64,000 nt of DNA from Pyronema omphalodes (lineage: Eukaryota > Ascomycota > Pezizomycetes > Pezizales > Pyronemataceae): the NCBI GenBank assembly GCA_024516155.1, contig JAJJXM010000006.1, forward strand, positions 496,001 to 560,000, written 5' to 3'. Within the stretch, counting starts at the first letter, position 1; each line of letters starts with the position of its first letter. Positions 26,026 to 37,649 of the stretch are shown here, one piece after another. A program made the position numbers and the translations under genes. Below the pieces are notes generated by a model. It had not been told where the DNA came from, searched no databases, and saw only the letters and a program-made list of their open reading frames with translations.

Positions 26026-26302
26026 ATTCTGTAAACCCCAATCCTCTTCAAGCACCCCAGCTGTCCCAAATGAACCCCCCCGTCTCTCCACCCTTTCTCT
26101 CCTCTAGCTACCCCCTAAGCACCGCGTGCACGGGCTTCCTTTCAAGTTGCTGCTGTGAACATTTGATGATTTATGCTCTTACTCCCTTCGCTGGTGCCAA
26201 AAATTTATTTTTGTTCTTTCCTTCTCTTAATATCGAAACCCATCGATCTTCATCGCCAATTTGGAAGGGGTAGATAGTTGTTCCTTTCCTTCGATTCCAC
26301 AA

Positions 26303-26324
26303 CCCCCCCCCCCCCCCCCCCCCC
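26303..26324. repeat. poly(C) tract, 22 nt
   Basis: An uninterrupted C22 run lies about 850 bp upstream of the start codon of the large WD40 gene, a placement similar to the C17 tract before the other WD40 gene. Confidence 0.9.
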
Positions 26325-27169
26325 TCTTACACGGTTCTCCCGTCCCACACTCCTTTGACCCTCGACCCTGCATCATTTGCTGCCTCCGACAGCTCTCCGC
26401 TGCTTCTGCTTCTGCTTCTGCTTCGCTTCGCTTCTTTCTCCCATCCCGTCCCAGCAAAACGGTGTTCATGGATCGTGCTTGAGGTGTCTGCATAACACGC
26501 AACGCATACCCCCAGTGAGGTCCCTACGTCGCCAGACTTCCGCAGCACAAGTCACGACGGCTGCACTTCCTACACAGCGACAGCCCGTACAGACTTACAG
26601 CATCTTAACAACAGCCCACTGAACACCACCACCGCCTCTTCAGGTTCGGGTGCTTCTTCCTTGCATTGCATATCTGCGTCCGTTCATTTCACTTTCGCCT
26701 CAATCCAATTGGCCCTACCTACTTACTCCCAGCAGCTGGCCGCTGTCTTGTCACTTGTCACTTGTATCGCTCCACATTTCACCTCCACCACCACCCTACT
26801 GCTGCCTCACAGAACTAGACAACAGCCCAACTCATCCCATCCCGACCCACGAGTTTTCGCTTCGAAAGACCTCCCAACCAGTCCCCAACCACCGTCAGCA
26901 GCACTCGAATCGTTCCTTTTGTCCCCTAGCAGAATCATTAGACAGTCACTATCCACCGTCGCCCACATCCAACAGTCTCTCCAAGCACCAAACCAGTTGT
27001 TCGACGCCTCCTTCGTCTGAAGCACCAGCGGCACGCATATTTCTAAACGTCGGCCATTTATCGATGACGAACTAGCGCAGCAAAATAACGTTCGACTGAG
27101 CAATACTACGCAGCCTTCTCCCAACCAACCGGAAGGTCGGACAGGATAAGGAAAATAGACGGAACAGGA

Positions 27170-30100
27170 ATGGCCGGCCTTTTCACACCCACATCACGGT
27201 CAACGGGGAATATCCCAAACCTCAAACTTACTCAAACAAACTCTCCAGGATTTGCATCGTCGCGGACTACAAAATCTCCAGGAAGAGGAAGATTCTCAGC
27301 TTGCAGCAGTTCGGTATTTCCAGACGCTACTCTTTCATTAAAGCGCGTAATAGGCTGTTCGACAAATGCTTTCGACTCTCATCCTCCTTCCCGTTCGTTC
27401 GCATATACCGCCGGTGCAGCAGCCGTTGTTGTAACCCTCGACGATGATCTCAATGTCACTCAACGATTCTTCAGAGCACGACCGAATGCTCCCACCCTAA
27501 GCACCGCCGCCGTAGGTGCACAATACACTCCCTCGACACCCAGCAACGAAAGCAGAGTTCGCGCAGCAGCCTCCCTTCGAGAAGCCGGCATAGGATACAC
27601 CCCATCAACAAGTATAGCGAGCGACGACTCAGCAGGTGGAAAAACATGGACGGCACGTGAGCGGATAAAAGCCGCAACTTGCTTATCATTTAGTCCGGAC
27701 GGAAAATGGTTGGCTGTAGGAGAAACAGGATATAACCCCAGAGTATTGATCTTTTCAATGTCAAAGGATGTACCCAGCGATATGCCAGTGGCGGCGATGT
27801 CGGAGCATACCTTTGGTGTAAGAGACGTATCTTTTAGTCCAGACTCAAAATTCCTCGCAAGCATAGGCACAGCAAATGAGTAATTTCCCCTCTCTATTTT
27901 TTCTCTTCGCAAATCAAAGGTTACACCACGAATTGATATACTGACGCTGCTTAGTGGTTTTATTTATGTCTGGTCGTTAAACCCCGGTAATAAAAATGGA
28001 ATTGTTCAACTACATGCAAGCAATAAATGCACGAGTTTTGTACGCCAAATAGCATGGATGGGCAGAAGCCTAATAACGTTGGTACCCCTGCGCGCAATAT
28101 ATGTAGGCGAGGCCTGTAGATACTGATGTATATCAAACAGAGTTGGAACCCGACATGTAAAAGTGTGGAGGACAGAGGACGATGTTGGTGACGGCCGAAA
28201 ACCAAAACGAAAATGGACGCTGACACGAAAGAAACAGAAGGCCAACATAGGTGGTCCCGTGGTTCTGCATGGCCGCAATGCCTTGCTTGGTAACATGTCA
28301 GACTCAACAATGAGCTGCGTGATCGGAATTTCCGAGGATAAAGCTATAGTTTGTTCAGAACGTGGTGATATCTGTCTCCTGGAAGAAACACAAATGCGAT
28401 TTTCGAAAGTTGCCGACGCCGGATTCGGAGTACATTGTATCGCGGTCGATGCCGAGCGGAAATTCGCGTGGGTTGCAGGGAAGGATGGAAGCCATAGGTA
28501 TGTTCGGTGTTTCAGCCCTATGTAGTGCGAAGCAACCCCGCTGATTTAGGAGCAGTGCATTAGTTTTAGCGAATATCGTCCCGCCGACACCCCCGGCTTC
28601 CCCCTCGTCGTCACGGTCTAGTTCTCCGGTGCTTCCATCGGGATGTCGCCGCGCAGATGTTGTCGCCATGGCAAGCATGTTTGGACATCTATTCACCCTG
28701 GATTCCGACAGATGCTTGAAGATTATCAATATGACGACGGTCGAAGGTGTACCTGTGCCGAACTCAATGGTCCGTGAGCTTCCCGCCCATAAAGATGCCT
28801 GTCTAGGTGTCCGACCCCTCCCTCCTAACCACCCTTCGGAATCGGCCTTCTTTACCTGGTCAGCCGGAGGTTCAGTAATATTTTGGAGCGTCGATGGAAC
28901 ATGCATGGCCGAATTCCAGATTGAATTAGAGCAACCATCAGATGGTGAGGATGATATTCTTTTCAATGAACTCAAGGTTGTGAGAGTATCGAAGGACGGT
29001 GACTTTTTTGTGTCTGGAGATAAATATGGAGTATTACGGTGAGTATTGGAACTAGTGTAGTTTGCTACAGTACTGACGATGGCAGTGTTATCGACGGAGA
29101 AACCCGAGAACACTACTACGACGTTAAGGCACACAGCAGCGAGATAATGGACATTACAATTCACAATGATACCATCGTTAGTTGTGCTAGAGATCGAACT
29201 GTTCAGATCTTCACGAAAGTGGACGGAGAATGGAACTTGTCTCAAACACTGGACGACCATACCGCAAGCGTTCAAAGAGTACTTCTGTTGGAAGATGGAA
29301 ATAAACTTCTTTCTTGCTCGACAGATCGTACGATTGTGATTCGGGAACTTTGTCGTCGAGAGGCGATCGACGGAACTATCACAGACGCTTACATTCCTTA
29401 CCGAACACTAAACACAAAAGCTTCTCCGGTGCATATGGCTCCTATTGGTGACTCTGCTTCTACATTGCTAGTTTCTACTCTTGATCGCCAAATTATTAAA
29501 TTCGATCTGAACAGCGGAAAGAGCATTAGTAGTTTTAAGGTCTCTGATGAAACAGGAGAATCAGTAGTGATGGACGCCATTTCACTTTCAGAGGACAGAG
29601 GAAAGCCCCGGATTATTGTCGGAACTTCAACTATTGATAAGAGTATACGAGTATACGACCTGAACGGTGGGTTGGTCGACAAAGAATGGGGTCACACGGA
29701 GGGAGTTAGCGACGTATGCCTCCTAGAAATTGCCGGACAGGACTCAGCACCGGACACTGTTTCAGTTGTCAGTACTGGAACAGACGGTACCATTATGATC
29801 TGGGAGTTTCTTGAGAAGGGACCCAGCCAAATTCGGGAAATTTCTCGAGACATCTTGGATCCACTTCCCACTGGACGAGAGAGCCTAACTGCAGCCCGAA
29901 CCCCCATCCGCCGAGTTCTTAGCAAGAGCGAGCTTATCGAATTCACCCCTCGCAGCAGTCAGGGAGGTGAAGGAATCGGCTCAGGTAGTCGCTCAGTCGG
30001 CTCAACCTCCCCTCCTCGACAACTTAGGAAAAAAGCCTCAATGTATGGCATGCGTCCAGGTACATCTAGCTCAGCGGTTTCGAAGTCTGCTCTAGCGATT

Positions 30101-30799
30101 CAGCAACAAACTCAAACCGTCCCAGCATCCCCCACCACTATCACTATGGCTACTAGTTCGGCTTCTACTTCCTCCTCTACTGAAGATACGGTTATCTCAA
30201 CTCCACTCTCTACTCCTACAGGTTCCGGTCGAGCTTCCAGCAAAAGTCTTAGGGGTAGAACACCTAGTCCCCCTGACTCCACCGCCAGACTTCCGCCACC
30301 TCCTCGTCGCCCGAGTTACGATTCGAGAACCCGTAACGCTTCCCGAACGAGAGGAAAATCCGACGCCACTACATCCGGAAGTAACATCAACAGTTTGGCG
30401 GAATCGCTCACGAGATCTCTCCGCTCTTTCCGTAAACGTGCCGAAGCTTTAAGTAGATCCGAAAATAACTCCAACATGGTCCGTCCCGAGGTAATGCGTG
30501 ATTTACAACGGGAGCTAGGATTGGCAGTCAAGGAGCTTGGTAGAGATCAGGCTAAAATCACTGAGGATGATGGACAAGGGGATGATAGTATGATGGCTAT
30601 GTTGGAGGCTTATTCTGCGAAGTTGCTAAGCATGGTGAACAATCGCCTAGAAGAGCAGTTTAAGGGGAATGGAGAAGAGGGAATGGGAGGAAAGGGATTA
30701 CAGCAGCCCCTGCAGTTGGGTGAATGTTGTAGCGGGAGAGCCGGTGGAGAGTTGGATAGACGAAAAGGAGAGAGTACGGAAGTTGGAGGGGAAGGTTAA
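27170..30799 (+). CDS. large WD40-repeat protein, WDR62/MABP1-like
   Basis: Five exons: 27170..27879, 27955..28077, 28141..28497, 28550..29038 and 29086..30799, with consistent phases, give about 1130 aa. Repeats with classic ends (LSFSPDGKWLAVGE, VSFSPDSKFLASIGT, FIYVWSLNPG, DRTVQIFTK, STDRTIVIRE, TDGTIMIWEF) cover roughly residues 60-680, which implies two beta-propellers. The order resembles animal WDR62 and MAPKBP1, which scaffold JNK signalling and spindle functions; a MAPK link here is inference only. The C-terminal third is Ser/Pro/Arg-rich and ends in a helical segment (MRDLQRELGLAVKELGRDQ). The last ~35 codons look wrong: another frame from about 30700 reads VNVVAGEPVESWIDEKERVRKLEGKVK, more like a real tail, so a 1-nt indel or a missed junction near 30670-30710 is possible and the true stop may lie near 30866. 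Confidence 0.85.
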
Positions 30800-32190
30800 G
30801 ATAGGCTTTGGTTACTTTGATATTGGAGTTTTGAGTCTAAGGTCTTTGGAGTGGTTGGACTTTTGATTTTTATATTTTTTTTTAGGCGTGAAAGGGGATG
30901 GGGATTCAAGGTGTTTTTTTTTTTACTTGACTTGCTTTGGTTGTTGGTTGGACAAGGTTGGGACAAACGGAACGTTATAAAGCGTTGGCTGTATTAGTAT
31001 ATTGTTTACTGGTAATTGTGGGGGATATCACCACATCATCATCACACTCTCTCTATCTCTTACCCTCTCTTACCTATCTCTTAAGGCGGTCTCTTGCAGG
31101 ACGTCCAAGACGCATCACGCTCTGACGAGCTTCTCTCTCTCTATCTCTCTCTCTCTTTTCAAACAGGATACCCTCTTTTATTCTTTTTTTTTCTTTCTGA
31201 ATTTTCTTTTTTTTTTACTTGTGTGTATATTAGTTTCTCTATTGGTCTATTTTTTTTTGTTTTGTATTTTGTATCTTTTTTTTTAGGTTGCTGGTTGCTG
31301 GTTGGTTGGTTGGTTGGTTGGCGATAGCCGGGTTTGGGGAATGGGGAGGAAGGGTTGTCTAGGCGGCGGGATATCAAAGGGTTAAAAGGGTTTCTGTATC
31401 AAATCATGGGATTCTTTCTCTAGTGCTTTTTTTTTGTAGTGTTTTATTTTTTTGTCTTCTTGCTTTTTCTTGCTTTTTTTTTGTTCTTTTTAAGATATCA
31501 CCTTTTTTTCTTTTCTTTTACTTTTTTTTTTCTAAACTGTACTTTGTTACCTTGTTTCACTTGTATTTTTTTGGGATTACAATGGGGTCTTCTTTTTTTA
31601 TATTATTATCTCTTTTCTTTTTTTTTCTTGACTTCTCCTCCTCCTCCTCCTCCTTACTTCTTCGTTGGCTTCGTTGGCCTCTTTGGCTTCTTATATTTTT
31701 TTATCTTGCTTCTTATTATTCTTTTCTTGTGCTTTTGAGCTCTTGAGCTCTAGAGCTTCCACCATCGACCACCACCACACACACGACACACAGCACACAA
31801 TAACAGAGCTTAGCTGGATAGATTTGCTTGATTGGATTATGGAGTGGAAAAAAATAATTCTTATTCTGAACCCCTCTGCCACCGGGTGAAGATTTTGTGG
31901 GGGAGGGAGGGAGGAGGGGGGAGGGATTACCTTCTTTGCTTTCTTTTTTTTCTTTTTTTCTTTGAGGAGGGAGGGAGGGGAGAGGGGGAAGGAGGGATTA
32001 CTTTCGTTTTGGGGAAATTATCGTTGTAACAATATAGATTATTATAGCATACATACTGCATAGATGATGGCTTGATAGGGTGCAGGATTGATGGGCTTGC
32101 TTGTGAATATTGGGGAATAGACAAAATTGATATTTTTTTGAATTTAAGTTTATTGATTTTTTGGATTTGAGGGTTATTGTGGGGTTTGGA

Positions 32191-32206
32191 GGGGGGGGGG
32201 GGGGGG
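32191..32206. repeat. poly(G) tract, 16 nt, with flanking GGGAGAA repeats
   Basis: A G16 run is followed by several GGGAGAA units, all in noncoding DNA upstream of LSM1. Confidence 0.85.
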
Positions 32207-32512
32207 AGAAGGGAGAAGGGGGGAGAAGGGATGCGAGGATGCGAGGATGGGAGGGGAGGGGGTTTTGATGATGAAGATGAAGATCAAGAAAGTGAAGTGG
32301 AATTCTTGTGATGAGAATAACATAGGATTGAATATATATTACAAAATTTACAGTCCAAAAGTGATGATTTCCGCCATAACCAACAAAGCAGCAAAACCTA
32401 ACCCAAATCACGTGTTACAACCCCACCCCACCCCACTCCACACCCCACCCCACCCCACGCAACCCAAGCACGCCAGCTATGATGGCTGCACCATACCATC
32501 CTACCATCCTAC

Positions 32513-32549
32513 TATCCTATCCTATCCTATCCTATCCTATCCTATCCTA
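32513..32549. repeat. TATCC pentanucleotide microsatellite
   Basis: About seven tandem TATCC units lie about 140 bp upstream of the LSM1 start codon. Confidence 0.85.
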
Positions 32550-32688
32550 CAAACCACCCCCGCCATAGCAACGCAACGCAACGCATCCCATCCCACGACA
32601 CAACACAACCGACACGTCGCGTATCCTCCTGCTACAACTATCGCAACTGAGAAACTGAGAAAAAGAGAAGGAAAGAGATATAGATAAA

Positions 32689-33887
32689 ATGGACGCTACC
32701 GATCCTCCTACTCTTCCCCCGCAGATGTTCACGACTAGTGCTCAGTTGCTGGATTTAACGGATAGTAGGTTCCTTCTGTTTGCGTTTTTTTGCCTTGGAT
32801 GCTGTGGTGCTGTGGTGCTGTGGTGCTGGATTTCTTACCCCCTCTTACCTTCGACTACCGCATATCCCACTGGTGGCTTCCCCCAATGCTCTCCTCCCTC
32901 CGCCCCCCCCCCCCCCCCCCCCCACACACACACACCTAATCATAGCATACAGCAGGATTATCTAGATACTAGATGTTAATTGCTTATAGAGAAACTCATG
33001 ATTGCCCTACGAGATGGAAGGAAACTTATTGGAGTATTGAGAGCTTGGGATCAGGTGCGTTTTTTACTGGGTGGTGGGGGTTATGGGGATGGAGGGACGG
33101 GGGTCATAGGAATGCGGAAGGGGGCTGTAGCAATGGGGAGGAGGGAAGAGAAATGGGATGAAGAATGGGGGATATTGAGGGATATGCGCTGACGCTTTAT
33201 AGTATGGTGTGTAGTCCTGATAAATCATGGTGGTGATGATGGCTTTGCGCCGGCTGCGCTCTGGCTGGAGATTGATATTGTCTTCATTGCGAATGCCTGC
33301 GAATGCTCCGCGAATACTCCACGGATACTCCGCTACACTTCGTCCCACTTCGCCCCACTTCGTCCCACTGCGTTTCGCGCATGCTACGGCTACTATACCG
33401 CGACAAAAGATAGAAGCTGACGACCACAGCTAACTTAGTACTACAAAATACCATTGAGCGGATCTACACGGATGAGATGTACGCGGATGTACCGAGGGGT
33501 GTTTTCATCGTGAGAGGAGAGAATGTGTTGTTGCTTGGAGAGATTGTGGGTTCCCGAGTTCCTATTACCTCCCCCATAAACTTCCCCAAGGCTTTCTATA
33601 ACTTTTTGACGGCTTCCGATATATACACCATTCACACCGCTTACTCCGCTTACTCCGCTCACTTCGTTCAACCGGCCACCTGATTTACCGCGAGAATTAC
33701 CGATCAATACTGACCATCATAATAGGACCTTGACAAAGAAGACGATGTACCATTACCGCAGGGTACCTTCAACGAAGCCTTCGCACACCAGAAACGGGAA
33801 GCCATCGAGACGAAACGTCGGGAACGAGTACAACGTCGGAAACTGCGGGCTTTGGGATTCGAGGATGAGGGTGAGGTTTTGCATTAA
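32689..33887 (+). CDS. LSM1: U6 snRNA-associated Sm-like protein LSm1
   Basis: LSm1 is the subunit that defines the cytoplasmic Lsm1-7 ring, which with Pat1 binds deadenylated mRNA 3' ends and promotes decapping. Exons: 32689..32764, 32990..33054, 33203..33206 (4 nt), 33430..33545 and 33726..33887, giving 140 aa. The Sm1 motif reads DLTDKKLMIALRDGRKLIGVLRAWDQ then YANLVLQNTIERI; the Sm2 motif reads PRGVFIVRGENVLLLGEIDL, followed by the LSm1-type DLDKEDDVP and a basic C-terminal helix (REAIETKRRERVQRRKL). The 4-nt microexon TATG supplies the Tyr and the first base of Ala, which restores the conserved DQ-Y/F-ANLVLQ. The first intron contains a C21 run and CA repeats. The family assignment is secure; the microexon is inferred from splice sites and conservation. 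Confidence 0.92.
32903..32936. repeat. C21 tract plus CA repeat inside LSM1 intron 1
   Basis: A run of 21 C is followed directly by a short CACACA array. It lies within the first intron of LSM1. Confidence 0.9.
33203..33206 (+). other. probable 4-nt microexon of LSM1
   Basis: The sequence TATG is preceded by GCTGACGCTTTATAG (branch plus acceptor) and followed by donor GTGTGT. Joining it between the phase-0 exon ending in Asp-Gln and the exon at 33430 (acceptor CCACAG) gives Tyr-Ala-Asn-Leu in frame. Direct splicing to 33430 hits a TAG at the third codon. Confidence 0.75.
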
Positions 33888-34202
33888 TTATCAGGGGACC
33901 GTAGGTGTGAATGGTTGTTGAGGATTGAAGGGAAAAATAGAGGAAATAATGAATTAGGGTATATAATGCTCTATATTATTATACAATCAACCAACGAGGC
34001 TATGCATAATCTGCTAAAGACCAAAAAAATTTAAAAGTATAATACTTTATCGCTCACCTCTTATCTTCCAAGATATCTTCTTCAAAATTTCCGTCTGAAT
34101 CTTCCCAAAAGTTCCATTAGATGCCTCAAAATCATTGGATATTCCCATCCTCATACTCCTGCTCTTTCATTATTTCAGTCCAAATATTTCCGATGTACCG
34201 CC

Positions 34203-35139
34203 TTATAACTCAGATTTGGGACCCGTCCTCTTTTCCCAGCGTTTATATTCCTCCACCAGCACCTCAACTGCCCACCTTAACGTCTCCTCCATATTCCCCG
34301 GCGGTGGCATATGTATTCTTCTCTCCGTTCTTGCCTCCTCGTTTAATTCCTGCTCCACCTGTCCATTCTCAAACAAATGCTCATGTGCTTTGACATAATT
34401 CGGCCAAACGATATCATCAAAATAACCCGGAGGATCCTGCCAGTATCCTTCGATTGTTAAATATCCTCTTTTTTCTCTGCGTTTTTTGGCCTGTGTAAAT
34501 AACATCAGCTTTTGTCGAGGGGCAGATCGGGATGTGGAGTTGAGATTAAAAAAAAGTAAAAGACGAAAAAAAAACACCTACAGTTTCCCGATCAACTCTC
34601 AACAAAATCTTCGCATCCGCCTCTTTATCAACCACCGAATCCTTCTGAAACATCAAAAACCCTTCTACAATCACAATCTTTTCCCCCATCAACCCTTCTT
34701 TTTCTAGCAAGCTTCTCAACTCCTCCAGTATTTCCCTTCTCACCAATCCCTCTTTCTCCTTCTTTTTGCCATCCCCATTATCCCCATTATCCCCCTTCTC
34801 CTCCTCGTCCTTTTCTACAACCTCCTCCGCCCCCTCTATCACGCTCCTAAACCCCACCGGCATCCTTCCAGCCACTTTCACAAACCTCAAAACCCTCAAA
34901 AACTCCACCCAATCAATAGCCTCCGGACAATCCCAATTCTGTACACCATGATCCGTAAGCGGGATTTTGGAATCGGGATAAAAGAAATCGTCTTCATGCA
35001 GGATAATAGTGTTGTCTGGGCAGAGAAGATTTCGGAGGTGGTTGGTGATTGTTGTTTTCCCGGAACTGGAGAGACCTGAGAGCAGGAGCGTGAAGGTACT
35101 TGTGGTGGGGCTGTTGGCGGGGGAAGATATGGTGCTCAT
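34203..35139 (-). CDS. NRK1: nicotinamide riboside kinase
   Basis: Nrk1 phosphorylates nicotinamide riboside to NMN with ATP in the NAD salvage pathway. Two exons, 35139..34582 and 34490..34203 (phase 0; donor GTAGGT, acceptor ACACAG), give 281 aa. The P-loop is GLSSSGKTT at 22-30. The substrate region HEDDFFYPDSKIP lies at ~48-60, followed by the NWDCPEAIDW block, both typical of Nrk. Exon 2 carries the family signature GY-T-EG-W-DPPGYFDDIVWPNYVKAH. A charged insert rich in Asp, Asn, Gly and Lys at ~110-130 is probably a surface loop. The gene converges with LSM1, with 315 bp between the stop codons and nothing notable in the gap. Confidence 0.93.
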
Positions 35140-35886
35140 GCTTGTTGCGTTGTTGGTGAGGTGTGGGGAATTGGTAAAGGGAGCTGGGGAAGCTATGTAT
35201 TTAACGCGAACGCGAGCTTGAGCGGTTGCGGGGGAGGGTTAGGGCTATACATAGTTAGGAGATGTAAAGATGCAAGTGTCACATTTCTGATTCTTATGAC
35301 ATGTATGTAGTTAGATAAGGATTCCAGATATCGCATGAAATGGTAGTCATGAGATTGGATATATCTAATCATGGGTAATTCTGATTGGGTTGCATAAAAG
35401 TATCATGTGCTGGAAGTCTGGAACTGTTTTTTTTTTACTATCGATCCTTTGCTGGAAGGTTCGATTAGTACTACATACGTGGGGTCTGAGATTGTGGGGA
35501 GTTAACCGATCGCTTGGTGATATCTTTAAGGTGCTTAGTTAGGTATTCTGGGTTTATGATATCAATGTTACACGAGGAAGCGCGAGGCTTAGGTTAGGGC
35601 TTGAAACGGTTTGTCGGAGGGTGTGGATATTGTTTAATATATATACATGGAGTATCACTCGATAGGTTTGAGGATCTGATTTTCATATCTGAACTTGTAG
35701 TGGCTTTCGGGTTTCAAAAGGCAATTCTCAGCATAGTTCATGTAAAATTCAAAGCCCACTATCTAAAAACAATATCCCATCAAGTACAAGACCGAAAAAA
35801 AAAACAAATGGATGTCTGCATATCCCTGCGAGGCTGCGTCTGTCCTCTTCCTTGCCCACCCTGCTAATGTTTCTCAAGCCATATGA
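35140..35886. other. intergenic spacer
   Basis: This 750-bp spacer lies between two minus-strand genes. It is AT-rich with no repeat or gene; it should hold the promoter of the kinase gene and the 3' end of the oxygenase gene. Confidence 0.6.
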
Positions 35887-37649
35887 TCATACAATCATCC
35901 TCTGAATACCCCAAACCAACCATTTCAAGATTGACACCAACAGCAAGCATAAAACCGCCACTAGCATCAACGTCACCTTCAAACTACGCCCCTCAATTGC
36001 CCCATTTAATGACGCACTATGACCCTGGGATCCCTTTGTCACATCTACCTTTCCCGCTTCGGTGACTGTATCCATTTGCGGAACCCACTTAAACTCAAAA
36101 GCTGTCTCTCCACCCAAACCATGTTTCCCCTCCACTAGTAATTGATACAACATTCTTCTACTATTCTCAATCTTCTTCTCGTCTAGATACCCTACCGATC
36201 TATAAGCGTAATAAAACACTGCCAGCAAAGTAAACTGCACCCCCACGAGCATCTTGGCACGCATTGAAGCTTTGGGAAGCGCCAGGGCATCGGCCATCTT
36301 ATCGCCGTTTAGCCAGCGGGATATGGCGACTAGATAATCAGCGCTGGTGTGCATTGGTGGTTGGTTTGCCAGGGAGTAGATAATGTTTTGTGACAACACT
36401 TGAGAAGTTTCAGTAGGGTTAATCTCGGTGACCAGGAAGGACTCCATGTAAGCGCGGGATAACTCGGGCGTTGCTAAAGGATCGGTTGGGCAGCCGAAAT
36501 AATGCGCAATCAACCGCCAAAGGGCGATATAGTCCTCAATTTCTGAACGCCGTAAAAAGATACCTTGCCGTGGGAGACTCATCCATATCAAGGAGGCAGA
36601 GAAGCTTGAGATAGTGACGACAGAGTCAAGGTCATTGATGGGTATTCCATCGCGCTCTAGATTATAATAGTCCGGATTCTCTGAGTGCAACTTCAAGATT
36701 CGTTGGCGTACGGCGGAATGTAATAGCCGCACCTTTACACTGGAGCGATGGCCAGCGCCGCCGGGTTTAATTGAGTCAAGGGATTTGGTGCACTGTAGAA
36801 TGTGTCTGTGAAGCAGTAAACAATTAGTCAGGTCTTTGTGCACAGGGTAGCGGGTGGTGTGATGATAGATTGTCCAAACGATAGGCGAAACTCGGTAAAC
36901 TCACTGTGTTGTTTCAAACATTCTTCGCTTGGCGACTTGTTTAGAAAATCCACCAGTTCGGTTCAATACTTCAACGATACGGTTTGCGCCCTGTTTCGTA
37001 ATTGTTTCCGTCAGAGGTTCTGCACTTTGTTTGTGTTTATCACATCACATGTGATGGCAAGCGTGGGATTGATACGGATGATGATATGGTTTTGTGGATC
37101 CACATCCTCGGGCTACCCAGATCCCTGGGTTGTACGAGCTTCGGAAAAACTAGCAAATGGGGAAACTTACCATTCCACCTAAAAGGCTGTTGTATGCAAG
37201 CCCTGTCAACATCGCCGCACCATATCGATAAAATACCTATCAGAAAATCAGAATAACCTTAATCCTTCCACTGCCGTTGTCCCCTTCTTCAACCTCTCAC
37301 CAAGTTTCTCACCGGAGATGCAAAAACTTAGAAATTAACTCACCTTTTGTCCTCTCTCAATCTGCTGCCAATCCACCCAGTCCGGTATTGTTTGGGCCTC
37401 CTTCCAAAACTCCTCCAAAACTTTATCGTTCACATGCTCCTCTTCAAGTGCAGTGTACAAATCCCTCTTTCCTCGTAAAATGGTTAATCGACGCATGGCT
37501 TCGTCCGCAAGCTTATCATAGCTCTCTCGTAATGGGAGGAGCTGCTCGGGATTCTTGTGCAGATCAGTCCAGGCAAATTCATATCCCCAGACATTGCGGA
37601 CATCTGGACCTCTAGGTCCGCGGAGGTGGTCAATTAGCGAAAAGATCAT
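35887..37649 (-). CDS. MpaB/rubber-oxygenase-like (DUF2236) membrane protein
   Basis: Four exons, 37649..37344, 37236..37171, 36990..36905 and 36805..35887, give 458 aa. Joined, they read GQK-VFYRYGAAMLTGLAYNSLLGGM-GANRIVEVLNRTGGFSKQVAKRRMFETTQ-HILQC, the hallmark of the ER-bound oxygenase MpaB / latex-clearing-protein catalytic domain. Family heme-ligand candidates include the His in RLLHSAVRQR; the block GIPINDLDSVVTISSFSASLIW is also typical. The C-terminus has a strong hydrophobic segment (LMLVAVLCLLLVSILKWLVW), a likely tail anchor; a second hydrophobic segment lies near MLVGVQFTLLAVFYYAY. The frame stays open upstream of 37649 with hydrophobic text but without an ATG, so I chose 37649. 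Substrate is unknown; no biosynthetic cluster surrounds it. An earlier exon is possible. Confidence 0.85.

Larger units (their letters stand above)
23031..27169. other. intergenic region, about 4.1 kb
   Basis: No gene could be supported. At 25877-26025 a degenerate word (AGTGAAAGGGAAATGTCCTAGC-like) recurs four or five times. Short TTGTCGAAC repeats occur at 24955-25010. A C22 tract lies at 26303-26324, and 26330-27169 is pyrimidine-rich with CTTCTG/CTTCG words, probably the promoter and long leader of the WD40 gene that follows. The section 23500-25600 has more even base composition and no simple repeats. Confidence 0.55.
30800..32688. other. intergenic region rich in T, CT and G tracts
   Basis: The stretch 31030-31760 is strongly pyrimidine-rich on the plus strand with many T8-T10 runs and CTCTCT arrays. 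31895-32000 is G-rich. A G16 run lies at 32191-32206, followed by GGGAGAAGGG repeats. CCCCA words occur at 32425-32460 and a TATCC array at about 32513-32549. Long open frames here are translations of simple sequence. Nothing resembles a gene. Confidence 0.6.

Noticed and set aside
28355..29275. 306-codon open frame on the minus strand
   Set aside because: It lies antisense to exons of the large WD40 gene, whose plus-strand frames have clear WD repeats and splice sites.
31423..31746. Phe/Leu-rich 'membrane protein' frames
   Set aside because: These are translations of T-rich simple sequence in an intergenic region.
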